The translations under genes and the position numbers were made by a program. Under the pieces are notes generated by a model. The model searched no databases, had not been told where the DNA came from, and worked only from the letters and a program-made list of their open reading frames with translations. This document shows, piece after piece, positions 7,589-14,576 of a DNA stretch of 15,029 nucleotides (its first letter is position 1; the number at the start of each line of letters is the position of its first letter). The DNA comes from an uncultured Lachnospiraceae bacterium (GTDB lineage Bacteria; Bacillota_A; Clostridia; Lachnospirales; Lachnospiraceae): contig CADBQK010000317.1 of the NCBI GenBank assembly GCA_902796775.1, positions 1-15,029 of the forward strand, written 5' to 3'.

Positions 7589-8506
7589 ATGGCTGATAAT
7601 TACAATTTCAGCAAAGAGGAACTGAATGCAGTGCGCGCCAGCGCACTCAGAGGTGATGCGGAATCCCAGAATTTCCTGGGCATGATCTATTTCGGCGGTG
7701 TGAATGTCCCCAAAGATCAGGTGAGAGCTTTTGAGCTTTTCATGCAGGCAGCTGAGCAGGGGCATGCTGCTGCAGCGCTGAACGTAGCAGACTGCTATGA
7801 GAACGGCGAAGGAGTGAAGCGGGATTACGCAGAGGCTTTCAAATGGTATCAGAAGGCAGCTGATCTCGGTTCTGCGGAGGCACAGAGCAGTGTCGGATGC
7901 TTCTATGAGTTCGGTCATGTGGTCGAGAGAGATATGGATAAGGCTGCTAAGTATTACAAGCAGGCAGCGGATAGCGGGAGTATCAGCGGAGCATATCATT
8001 TTGCCCGTTATGCCCGTTCGATCGGCGAGCAGCATGTGGCATTTAAGTACTTTGCCCAGGCTGCCCAGGGCGGTATTGCAGATGCAGCTTATGAGGTTGC
8101 CCGCTATTTTGAGAATGGCTGGGGCGTAGGGAAGGACGAAATCAAAGCCCTTGAATGGTATGGAAAGGCTGTTGCCGGAGGCAATATGGAAGCCCAGTAC
8201 ACCCTTGGAAACCGTTATTTCGAAGGAGATGGAATAGAGCAGGATCTGGTGCTGGCAACCAAGCTTTTTGCTGCTGCTGCACAGCAGGGGCATATGCAGG
8301 CTTCCATCAACCTGGGCAAATGTCTGGACGCAGGGGTAGATTTTGAGAAACTGATCGCAGAAGAAGCCGATGAGCAGGCACGCGCGAAGGCTGAAGCTGA
8401 AGCAGAAGCCGTGCAGGAGGCAGATCCGGCTTCCGGAGCTATTCCGGGCTGCAGTTCAGGTATCCTTTTCCGTAAAGAGTACGAGGAGACCCATAAAGAG
8501 AACTAA
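7589..8506 (+). CDS. Sel1-repeat (TPR-like) protein in the xdh operon
   Basis: This 305-residue protein has no signal peptide and is made of about six Sel1-like helical repeats at roughly 23-58, 59-95, 96-131, 132-163 (short), 164-199 and 200-236. The consensus A..LG..Y..G.GV..D..KA..WY.KAA..G is clear in YENGEGVKRDYAEAFKWYQKAAD and FENGWGVGKDEIKALEWYGKAV (shown in pieces). Such repeats scaffold protein-protein contacts. The tail from 251 on has a charged Ala/Glu helix (RAKAEAEAEAVQEAD) and ends with GCSSGILFRKEYEETHKEN. AGAGGTGG immediately follows the xdhC stop, and the gap is only 14 nt, so it is almost surely on the xdh transcript. A role in assembly or regulation of the hydroxylase is inference; it might equally be an unrelated passenger. 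Confidence 0.88.
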   Translation: MADNYNFSKEELNAVRASALRGDAESQNFLGMIYFGGVNVPKDQVRAFELFMQAAEQGHAAAALNVADCYENGEGVKRDYAEAFKWYQKAADLGSAEAQSSVGCFYEFGHVVERDMDKAAKYYKQAADSGSISGAYHFARYARSIGEQHVAFKYFAQAAQGGIADAAYEVARYFENGWGVGKDEIKALEWYGKAVAGGNMEAQYTLGNRYFEGDGIEQDLVLATKLFAAAAQQGHMQASINLGKCLDAGVDFEKLIAEEADEQARAKAEAEAEAVQEADPASGAIPGCSSGILFRKEYEETHKEN

Positions 8507-8570
8507 TACGCTTTAGTAAAAGCTTGTTCAGGGAGTCTATGATTAGATCCTGGATTCCGTAAAACAATGT

Positions 8571-8633
8571 AACGATTCAGCACTCTTCCTGTCCGGGATG
8601 CGATGCATCCCTCATAGCGGGTGCTGAATCGTT
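8571..8633 (+). repeat. Two-tier perfect inverted repeat upstream of hydF
   Basis: AACGATTCAGCAC (8571-8583) is perfectly complementary to GTGCTGAATCGTT (8621-8633). Within the loop, GGGATGC (8595-8601) pairs perfectly with GCATCCC (8605-8611) around GAT. The result is a 13-bp outer stem and a 7-bp inner stem, with unpaired arms of 11 and 9 nt between them. It ends 9 nt before the hydF ribosome site. The downstream TTTCAG is a poor U-tract, so if this is the xdh-operon terminator it is a weak one. It could also act as an operator or as an mRNA leader structure. A TATGAT -10-like hexamer at 8538-8543 lies upstream but lacks a convincing -35. Confidence 0.6.
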
Positions 8634-8652
8634 TCAGCTAATAGGAGATATT

Positions 8653-9876
8653 ATGAGTTTAAATGATACGCCTTCAGGCGAGAGGGTGCATATTGGCTTT
8701 TTCGGTCTGAGGAATGCCGGAAAGTCCAGTCTGGTCAATGCTGTGACCGGACAGGATCTGAGTGTTGTTTCAGAGGTGAGAGGTACGACAACGGATCCTG
8801 TCCGCAAAGCCATGGAATTGCTTCCCATGGGACCGGTCGTGATTGCGGATACACCGGGGTTTGACGACGAGGGAGGTCTTGGAGAGCTCCGCGTGCGCAA
8901 AACGAAGCAGGAACTCAACCGTACAGATATCGCTGTACTTGTAGTAGACGCCTGCGCCGGCCGGACGCCGGCAGATGAAGAGCTTCTGGCTCTTTTCAGA
9001 GAGAAAGAGATCCCCTATCTGATCGTTTATAATAAAAGCGATCTTCTACAGAAAGAGAGCGGTAAGCAATCCGGAGCGGGCACAGGGTATACTGCCTCCG
9101 AAGGGGAAGCGGATAGTATGTATGTCAGTGCTCTGACCGGAGAAGGTGTCTGGGAACTGAAAGAACGGATTGCCGGTATGGCGAAGGGGAGCCGTCCGGA
9201 AAACCGGCTGGCAGGAGATCTGCTCAGCCCCAATGATGTGGTTGTACTGGTCATTCCGATCGATAGTGCAGCTCCGAAAGGACGCATTATCCTTCCCCAG
9301 CAGCAAGTGCTGAGGGATGTGCTGGATGCCGGGGCCTGCGCCGTCTGCTGTAAAGAGACAGAGCTTGCAGCTATGCTGAACAGCTTAAAGGAGCCTCCGG
9401 CTATGGTGATCACAGACAGCCAGGCATTTGCGTACGTAGCAAAAATCGTGCCTCTTGACGTTCCGCTGACCTCTTTTTCCATCCTGATGGCCAGATACAA
9501 AGGATTTCTGGAAGCATCTGTAGATGGGGTCAGGGCCATTAACTCCCTTCAGGACGGTGATAAAGTGCTGATTTCCGAAGGCTGTACGCATCACCGCCAA
9601 TGTGATGATATCGGGAGTGTAAAGATTCCGCGCTGGCTCCGGGAGTACACCGGCAAAGAGATCCAGATCGAAACTTCTTCAGGGATGAGTTTTCCTGAGG
9701 ATCTGTCGCCTTACTCGCTGGTCATCCACTGCGGAGGCTGCATGCTTGGAGACAGAGAGCTTCGCTATCGTATGAAATGTGCTGGTGATCAGGAGATTCC
9801 CTTTACCAATTACGGGATTACGATCGCCTATATGAAAGGTATTTTAGACAGAAGTATTGAAGTGCTTAACAGATGA
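8653..9876 (+). CDS. hydF: [FeFe]-hydrogenase H-cluster maturation GTPase HydF
   Basis: HydF is the scaffold on which the di-iron subcluster made by HydE and HydG is assembled before delivery to [FeFe]-hydrogenase. The N-terminal Era/TrmE-like GTPase domain shows G1 GLRNAGKS (18-25), G2 RGTTTDP (44-50), G3 DTPG (66-69), G4 NKSD (127-130) and G5 SAL (159-161). The C-terminal cluster domain has CTH at 311-313 and HCGGC at 359-363, the diagnostic CxH ... HCxxC pattern of HydF. Length (407) is normal. AGGAG lies 5 nt before the ATG. hydE, hydG and a hydrogenase are not in this window. A short Gly/Ser/Glu-rich stretch around 134-155 between G4 and G5 looks like a variable loop. Confidence 0.95.
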   Translation: MSLNDTPSGERVHIGFFGLRNAGKSSLVNAVTGQDLSVVSEVRGTTTDPVRKAMELLPMGPVVIADTPGFDDEGGLGELRVRKTKQELNRTDIAVLVVDACAGRTPADEELLALFREKEIPYLIVYNKSDLLQKESGKQSGAGTGYTASEGEADSMYVSALTGEGVWELKERIAGMAKGSRPENRLAGDLLSPNDVVVLVIPIDSAAPKGRIILPQQQVLRDVLDAGACAVCCKETELAAMLNSLKEPPAMVITDSQAFAYVAKIVPLDVPLTSFSILMARYKGFLEASVDGVRAINSLQDGDKVLISEGCTHHRQCDDIGSVKIPRWLREYTGKEIQIETSSGMSFPEDLSPYSLVIHCGGCMLGDRELRYRMKCAGDQEIPFTNYGITIAYMKGILDRSIEVLNR

Positions 9877-9976
9877 TGGGAAACTTTGTCTGCAGAGGTT
9901 GTATCCTGCATATCCCTGCAGCAGATGTGTTTCACACTTGCCCTGCAGCAGCAGGCAATGAAAGGAAGTGGCTCCT

Positions 9977-11362
9977 TTGGCGTTTAGAGAAACGAAGCAG
10001 GGCAGCTCTGCTGGTGCTGGACCGGCGGAGAATAAGATGGGGACGATGCCTGTCCGGCCGCTGGTCATCTCCATGTCTCTGCCGATGATGGCATCTATGC
10101 TTGTGCAGGCTCTGTATAATATAGCGGACAGCTTTTTTGTTGCCAGGCTGTCACAGGATGCTCTGTCCGCTGTTACAGTTGCTTTTCCGATGCAGAATCT
10201 TATGATTGCCGTGGCTTCCGGTACTGGTGTTGGTGTGAATGCTCTGCTCTCCAGGTCTCTGGGTGAGAAGCGGCAGGATCGTGCGGATAATGCGGCTAAC
10301 ATGGGTCTGGTGCTGGCTTTTTTCAGCTATCTTCTCTTTTTGCTGGTCGGTTTGTTTGCAGTAAAGCCGTTTGTGTATCTGCAGACAGCAAATCCGCAGA
10401 TTCGGGAATACGCCGTGACTTACACAACGATCGTCTGTTGTGTATCCATCGGCATTTTCTTTCAGGTCATGCTGGAAAGACTTCTGCAGTCTACAGGAAG
10501 AACAACTCTGAGTATGGTCTCACAGATGACGGGAGCCGTGATCAATACGATCTTTGACCCGATTATGATTTTCGGACTGTTTGGTTTTCCCAGACTGGGG
10601 ATTGCCGGTGCGGCGATAGCGACTGTTTTTGGACAGTGCTGCGCATCTTGTCTGGGACTCATCCTGAATCTGAAATACAATAAAGAAATCCGTCTTTCCC
10701 TGAAAAAAGTTCTGCACCCGCAGCTTGTGGTGATACGCCGGATCTATGCTGTAGGTCTGCCCTCCATCCTGATGGTGTCGATCGGCAGTATCATGACTTT
10801 CTCTATGAACCGGCTGCTGAGCTCCTTTACCGATACAGCGACTGCCGTATTCGGAGCATATTTTAAGCTGCAGAGCTTCTTCTTTATGCCGGTACTCGGA
10901 ATCAATAATGGGACCGTACCGATCCTTGCCTATAACTACGGAGCTAAGCGCAAGGACAGGATCCGCGAAACGATTTCCTTTTCCATTAAGCTGGCACTTG
11001 GTATCATGATCTGCGGTATGCTTCTGTTTGAAACGATTCCCGGAAAACTGCTGTCGATTTTCAGCGCGAGTGAAGAACTGCTGGCAATCGGTATACCGGC
11101 TTTGAGACGGATCGGGATCCATTTCCCGATTGCCGCCTGTTCGATCATCCTGGTATCGTCTTTCCAGGCTTTTTCAAGGAGTATCTATTCCCTGATCATT
11201 TCGATCTGCAGACAGCTCATCGTGCTGATTCCCTGCGCCTGGCTGCTGTCCCTGACGGGGAATATCAACAATATCTGGTGGTGTTTTGCGCTGGCAGAAA
11301 TCATGAGTATCACCCTCTGTATCTTCTTTTTCAGGAAGATAAGCAGGGAACTTGAGTTGTGA
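9977..11362 (+). CDS. MATE-family multidrug/toxin efflux transporter
   Basis: This is an integral membrane protein of about 460 residues with roughly twelve hydrophobic segments in two homologous halves, as in MATE antiporters that export cationic drugs or metabolites using Na+ or H+. The first half opens with SLPMMASMLVQALYNIADSF, the standard MATE start of TM1, and TQ/GEKRQDRADN follows the loop after TM2-3. The second half shows GLPSILMVSIGSI and later NNGTVPILAYNYGAKRKDR, the conserved TM7-8 loop. The start is uncertain. I chose TTG 9977, which has AAAGGAAG 8 nt upstream. GTG 9968 is too close to that site. ATG 10037 has GGAG 6 nt upstream but would cut off the ENKMG residues often present in relatives. 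Substrate unknown. It lies 100 nt after hydF with no clear terminator between. Confidence 0.87.
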   Translation: MAFRETKQGSSAGAGPAENKMGTMPVRPLVISMSLPMMASMLVQALYNIADSFFVARLSQDALSAVTVAFPMQNLMIAVASGTGVGVNALLSRSLGEKRQDRADNAANMGLVLAFFSYLLFLLVGLFAVKPFVYLQTANPQIREYAVTYTTIVCCVSIGIFFQVMLERLLQSTGRTTLSMVSQMTGAVINTIFDPIMIFGLFGFPRLGIAGAAIATVFGQCCASCLGLILNLKYNKEIRLSLKKVLHPQLVVIRRIYAVGLPSILMVSIGSIMTFSMNRLLSSFTDTATAVFGAYFKLQSFFFMPVLGINNGTVPILAYNYGAKRKDRIRETISFSIKLALGIMICGMLLFETIPGKLLSIFSASEELLAIGIPALRRIGIHFPIAACSIILVSSFQAFSRSIYSLIISICRQLIVLIPCAWLLSLTGNINNIWWCFALAEIMSITLCIFFFRKISRELEL

Positions 11363-11392
11363 ACTAATTTTTGCTGATGAAGCTCTACAGAC

Positions 11393-11421
11393 TTGACATT
11401 CACGGTTGTAAATGGTAGGGT
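11393..11421 (+). promoter_or_regulatory. Promoter of the lysine riboswitch/transporter operon
   Basis: A perfect -35 TTGACA lies at 11393-11398. After 17 nt comes TAGGGT at 11416-11421, preceded by TGG at 11413-11415 as an extended -10. Transcription would start near 11428, about 18 nt before the riboswitch aptamer. The consensus -35, the exact spacing and the extended -10 make a housekeeping sigma-A promoter likely despite the imperfect -10. Confidence 0.7.
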
Positions 11422-11445
11422 TAGGGAGATATACAGATATCGTCC

Positions 11446-11613
11446 TGATAGAGGCGCGGATCTCATGAGTACCTGAGAGTCCTGATGTGGACAAGACGGG
11501 AAAGGGTTGTCCGCCGAAGCTGCTTTTTACCTGCCGGTTAAGGTACCGGGCAGCTGGGCTGCAGGGAAATACTCTGCAGACTGTCACCTGCATCAGCATG
11601 TGGAGCGCTATCA
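11446..11613 (+). promoter_or_regulatory. Lysine riboswitch (L-box) aptamer
   Basis: The conserved core of the lysine riboswitch is recognisable in order: P1 5' strand TGATAG (11446-11451), AGAGGCGCGG then ATGAGTA (the P2 internal loop region), GGGAAAGGGTTGTCCGCCGAAG (11499-11519 region, containing the invariant GCCGAAG), TGCCGG...GCTGGGCTGCAG (P3/P4 region), GACTGTCA, the P5 hairpin CACCTGC/GCATGTG, then GGAGCG and the P1 3' strand CTATCA (11608-11613). The span of 168 nt is typical. It resembles the B. subtilis lysC leader. The known family binds L-lysine and, in Firmicutes, promotes premature termination when lysine is abundant. A terminator 23 nt downstream fits this. A 79-residue open frame crossing this region has no coding evidence. 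Confidence 0.93.
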
Positions 11614-11636
11614 ATACCAGTGATTGTTTTATGCAT

Positions 11637-11663
11637 AAGCCCCGCATACTGCCGGGGCTTTTT
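11637..11663 (+). terminator. Riboswitch-controlled intrinsic terminator
   Basis: AAGCCCCG (11637-11644) pairs with CGGGGCTT (11653-11660) around an 8-nt loop and runs into TTTTT (11659-11663). It follows the lysine aptamer by 23 nt and precedes the binding-protein gene by about 100 nt, so it is the expression platform: it should form when lysine is bound. The exact anti-terminator pairing is not clear to me. Confidence 0.88.
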
Positions 11664-11683
11664 CATTCTCGTATCAGGACAGT

Positions 11684-11743
11684 GGAAGCGGACAGGGAAA
11701 GGTTCCGTAAAGTATCCGCTTCCTGATGCCGCTCCTAAGCGGA
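11684..11743 (+). repeat. Competing repeats between the terminator and the binding-protein gene
   Basis: GGAAGCGGA (11684-11692) pairs perfectly with TCCGCTTCC (11715-11723). A second small hairpin is CCGCT (11729-11733) with AGCGG (11738-11742). The heptamer AAGCGGA occurs at 11686-11692 and again at 11737-11743, so TCCGCTT (11715-11721) could pair with either copy. The second pairing would open the first hairpin and end 9 nt before the AGGAGG site at 11753-11758. This fills most of the 99 nt between terminator and gene. Confidence 0.45.
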
Positions 11744-11768
11744 AGGAAATCCAGGAGGAGAAATGATT

Positions 11769-12713
11769 ATGAAGAAAAGAGTAATTGCATTGGTGATGGC
11801 CGGTATGATGGCTTTATCTCTGACTGCCTGCGGCGGTTCTGGTTCATCTGCAGCTTCCTCTGCAGCTCCGGCTGAGACAGAGAGCGCTGCTGCAGAGGAA
11901 ACTGCTGCCGAGAGCGCTGCAGAGGAGGAAGGCGGCGAGGCAGCTGCTACAGGCGTAGAAGATGGCGTTCTCTCCGTTGCCATGGAGTGCGGCTATGCTC
12001 CTTACAACTGGGCACAGCCTGATGATTCCAACGGGGCTGTTCCGATCGTAGATTCCGATCAGTACGCAAATGGTTATGATGTTATGATGGCTAAGAAGAT
12101 TTGTGAAGCAAACGGATGGGAGCTTGAGATCCATCAGCTTGACTGGGATTCTCTGATTCCTGCTGTACAGTCCGGCCTGATCGACTGCGTTATCGCCGGC
12201 CAGTCCATGACCCCGGAGAGGGAAGAGGAAGTAGATTTTGCCGGTCCGTATCTCTACGCCAGCATCGTCTGCCTGACTAAGGAAGACAGCGCATTTGCAG
12301 AGGCTGCCGGCAAGTCTGATCTGGCTGGCGGCAGCTGCACATCCCAGATGGGAACCATCTGGTATGATACCTGCCTGCCTCAGATCGAAGGCGCAAATAT
12401 CCAGGAGGCTGCTGAGTCCGCACCTGCTATGCTCGTAGCTCTTGCATCCGGTGCTGTTGATTTTGTATGTACAGATATGCCGACTGCACAGGGCGCTCTG
12501 ATTGCTTACCCGGGCTTCAAGATCCTTGATTTCTCCGGATCGGATGATGACTTTGAAGTATCCGATACAGATGTCAATATCGGTATTTCTGTCCGCAAGG
12601 GCAACACCGTGTTAAAGGATGCGATCAATGCTGTTGTTAATCCGATGTCTGCTGATGACTTCAATGCTATGATGGCTGAAGCAACACAGATCCAGCCGCT
12701 TTCTGAGGAATAA
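11769..12713 (+). CDS. Amino acid (probably lysine) ABC transporter substrate-binding lipoprotein
   Basis: This is a family 3 periplasmic-binding-type protein tethered to the outer face of the membrane. With the start at 11769 it begins MKKRVIALVMAGMMALSLTAC, a lipoprotein signal with lipobox LTAC and the lipidated Cys21. A flexible Ser/Ala/Glu-rich linker (about 22-60) leads to the binding domain. That domain shows AMECGYAPYNWAQ, a family hallmark near its start, then YDVMMAKKICEANGWELEI, LIDCVIAGQSMTPEREEEVDF and GISVRKGN. ATG 11763 is also in frame; 11769 sits at a better distance from AGGAGGAG (11753-11760). The sequence alone says polar amino acid. Lysine is inferred from the L-box upstream. 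Permease and ATPase genes follow. Confidence 0.92.
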   Translation: MKKRVIALVMAGMMALSLTACGGSGSSAASSAAPAETESAAAEETAAESAAEEEGGEAAATGVEDGVLSVAMECGYAPYNWAQPDDSNGAVPIVDSDQYANGYDVMMAKKICEANGWELEIHQLDWDSLIPAVQSGLIDCVIAGQSMTPEREEEVDFAGPYLYASIVCLTKEDSAFAEAAGKSDLAGGSCTSQMGTIWYDTCLPQIEGANIQEAAESAPAMLVALASGAVDFVCTDMPTAQGALIAYPGFKILDFSGSDDDFEVSDTDVNIGISVRKGNTVLKDAINAVVNPMSADDFNAMMAEATQIQPLSEE

Positions 12714-12734
12714 TAAGACCGGGCAGGAAAACGG

Positions 12735-12757
12735 ATCCGGTCATTACCTGACCGGAT
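12735..12757 (+). repeat. Intercistronic hairpin
   Basis: ATCCGGTC (12735-12742) pairs perfectly with GACCGGAT (12750-12757) around a 7-nt loop, 21 nt after the binding-protein stop. There is no U-tract. Such 3' hairpins often protect the upstream mRNA from 3' exonucleases, which would favour a surplus of binding protein over permease. Confidence 0.55.
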
Positions 12758-12774
12758 GATACAAAAGATTTTCG

Positions 12775-12809
12775 GCCCCGCTGCCTGCGGCGGGGCTGTC
12801 CTTATTTTT
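12775..12809 (+). terminator. Leaky intercistronic terminator/attenuator
   Basis: GCCCCGC (12775-12781) pairs with GCGGGGC (12790-12796) around an 8-nt loop. The T-run TTTTT is at 12805-12809, 8 nt from the stem, which should make termination partial. It lies between the binding-protein and permease genes of one transporter, so full termination would be odd. A lowered permease/ATPase output relative to the binding protein is the likely effect. Confidence 0.6.
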
Positions 12810-12832
12810 GATACAGAGAGGATACAGATAGG

Positions 12833-13690
12833 ATGAATCAATTTGCTGCACTATTTGCAGATATGACCAAGCTGTGGGGCAAATATTCAGGGATGTACCT
12901 GGGAGGTATCCGCAATACACTGATCCTTGCCCTGGTCGGCACAGCGATTGGATGCCTGATCGGTTTTATCTGCGGTATTCTGCAGACAATCCCGGTCAGC
13001 GCCCGCGATAACGCGCTCAAGAAAGGCCTGCTCGGCCTTGTACGGGCTGTCATACGGGTTTATATTGAAGTATTCCGCGGTACGCCTATGATCCTGCAGG
13101 CGGTTTTTGTCTACTACGGCCTGCCGTATTTTACAAACAACAATATCCAGTTTACAAATAAGTGGATCGTTTCCATCATCGTCGTATCGATCAATACCGG
13201 GGCTTATATGGCTGAATCCGTCAGAGGCGGTATCATTTCCGTTGATCCCGGGCAGACAGAAGGTGCGATGGCAATTGGTATGAATCATTTTCAGACCATG
13301 GTAAATGTCGTGCTGCCCCAGGCACTGCGCAATATCATGCCGCAGATTGGGAACAATTTCATTATCAATGTAAAGGATACATCCGTCATGTTCATCATCG
13401 GGTTCTCGGATTTCTTTTCAATCCACAAATCCGTATCCGGTGCTGTCTACAAGTATTTTCCGTCTGCAACCATTGAGATGGCCGGGTATCTGTGCATGAC
13501 CCTTATCGCATCCTTCCTTCTGAGAAAGCTTGAAAAACGGCTTGACGGCAAGAGTGATTATGAGCTGGTGACAGCAGACCAGCTTACGATGACTGCAGGC
13601 ACTTACAACTACCAGATCGATGAGGATGAGCAGAACAGGGATCTGCAGGCGATCCAGAGAGAGGAGGAGACGAAAGATGCCGGAGAATAA
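12833..13690 (+). CDS. Amino acid (probably lysine) ABC transporter permease
   Basis: This 285-residue membrane protein belongs to the His/Glu/Gln/Arg/opine (PAAT) permease family. It would form the membrane channel as a homodimer, since only one permease gene is present. Hydrophobic segments are seen near 23-50, 68-100, 110-127, 155-190 and 213-231. [15 protein letters not shown] and [11 protein letters not shown] are typical of the family. The EAA loop that contacts the ATPase spans about 128-166, with [18 protein letters not shown] and [10 protein letters not shown] (given in parts). A hydrophilic C-terminal tail of about 50 residues after [11 protein letters not shown] is longer than usual and acidic at the end. 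AGAGAGGA lies 10 nt before the start. The gene overlaps the ATPase gene by 14 nt. Confidence 0.93.
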   Translation: MNQFAALFADMTKLWGKYSGMYLGGIRNTLILALVGTAIGCLIGFICGILQTIPVSARDNALKKGLLGLVRAVIRVYIEVFRGTPMILQAVFVYYGLPYFTNNNIQFTNKWIVSIIVVSINTGAYMAESVRGGIISVDPGQTEGAMAIGMNHFQTMVNVVLPQALRNIMPQIGNNFIINVKDTSVMFIIGFSDFFSIHKSVSGAVYKYFPSATIEMAGYLCMTLIASFLLRKLEKRLDGKSDYELVTADQLTMTAGTYNYQIDEDEQNRDLQAIQREEETKDAGE

Positions 13691-14426
13691 CGATCCAATC
13701 ATTCAGATCCGCCACCTCTCCAAGAGTTTCGGCAATCATGAGGTGCTCAGGGATATTGATTTTGACGTCCGCAAGGGAGATGTGACCAGCATTATCGGAG
13801 CCTCCGGATCCGGGAAATCCACTCTTCTGCGCTGCATTAATCTTCTTGAGATCCCCACTTCCGGTGCAGTCCTCTTTCATGGGGAGGATATGACAAGCCG
13901 CGGTGTGAACGCACCTAAATACCGTTCCCGCGTAGGGATGGTCTTTCAGCAGTTCAACCTGTTTAACAACATGAATGTGCTCGACAACTGTATGGCCGGG
14001 CAGGTGAAGGTGCTGCATAAAAGCAAAGAAGAGGCAAAAGAAAACGCCATGAAGTATCTTCGTCATGTAGGTATGGCGGAGTATATAAAGGCAAGGCCCC
14101 GCCAGCTTTCCGGCGGACAGAAACAGCGTGTGGCCATTGCGCGTGCATTGGCTATGGAGCCGGAAGTGCTGCTCTTTGACGAACCGACTTCCGCACTGGA
14201 TCCGGAAATGGTCGGTGAGGTGCTGGATGTCATGAGCACATTAGCAAAAGAGGGTATGACTATGCTGGTCGTTACCCATGAGATGATGTTTGCAAGGGAT
14301 ATCTCCAGCAATGTCGTGTATATGAATGATGGTGTCATTTGCGAACAGGGACCTCCTGCGCAGCTGTTTGAAAACCCGCAGAGACAGGAGACAAAGGATT
14401 TCCTTTCCCGTTTCCGCAGAGGCTAG
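13677..14426 (+). CDS. Amino acid (probably lysine) ABC transporter ATP-binding protein
   Basis: This 249-residue cytosolic ATPase drives the transporter. All nucleotide-binding motifs are intact: Walker A GASGSGKS (41-48), Q-loop Gln91-92 in VFQQFNLF, signature LSGGQ (144-148), Walker B VLLFDEP with Glu169, D-loop SALDP, and the switch His201 in [21 protein letters not shown] and the C-terminal [16 protein letters not shown] are hallmarks of the GlnQ/HisP/ArtP group of polar amino acid importers. The start at 13677 has GAGGAGGAG at 13661-13669 and gives [11 protein letters not shown]. The frame is open to 13620 but that stretch lies inside the permease gene. The overlap implies coupled translation and equal stoichiometry with the permease. 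Confidence 0.95.
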   Translation: MPENNDPIIQIRHLSKSFGNHEVLRDIDFDVRKGDVTSIIGASGSGKSTLLRCINLLEIPTSGAVLFHGEDMTSRGVNAPKYRSRVGMVFQQFNLFNNMNVLDNCMAGQVKVLHKSKEEAKENAMKYLRHVGMAEYIKARPRQLSGGQKQRVAIARALAMEPEVLLFDEPTSALDPEMVGEVLDVMSTLAKEGMTMLVVTHEMMFARDISSNVVYMNDGVICEQGPPAQLFENPQRQETKDFLSRFRRG

Positions 14427-14467
14427 AAGATTTCCTTCGTTTTTCAGGTGTATGCCGGAAAGACTGC

Positions 14468-14484
14468 CTGCCGGTGATCGGCAG
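14468..14484 (+). repeat. Short hairpin after the transporter operon
   Basis: CTGCCG (14468-14473) pairs with CGGCAG (14479-14484) around GTGAT. It lies in the 150-nt gap between the ATPase gene and the PHP gene. No U-tract follows, so I do not call it a terminator. The remainder of this gap shows nothing I can identify beyond the ribosome site of the next gene. Confidence 0.3.
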
Positions 14485-14576
14485 AGGGAAGCAGATACGT
14501 GGAAGATAAAGGCTCTTCAGGTGTCCGGCGGATGCCCGGGGGGTCTTCTCCTTTAGGAAAGATGAGAGGTATTTCT

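Noticed and set aside
7277..8293. 338-codon minus-strand open frame
   Set aside because: Antisense to the iron-sulfur subunit and the Sel1 gene; the translation reflects the repeats read backwards and shows no domain.
9877..9976. Repeated CTGCAG/CCTGCA motifs between hydF and the MATE gene, considered as an operator or recombination site
   Set aside because: The repeats are short and irregular, and CTGCAG is frequent throughout this window, so chance is enough.
11487..11726. 79-codon plus-strand open frame
   Set aside because: It crosses the lysine aptamer and its terminator and has no ribosome site; the RNA structure explains the sequence.
14427..14576. Possible terminator of the transporter operon
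   Set aside because: The only hairpin (14468-14484) has no U-tract, and the T-rich TCGTTTTTC at about 14439-14447 is upstream of it with no stem before it.
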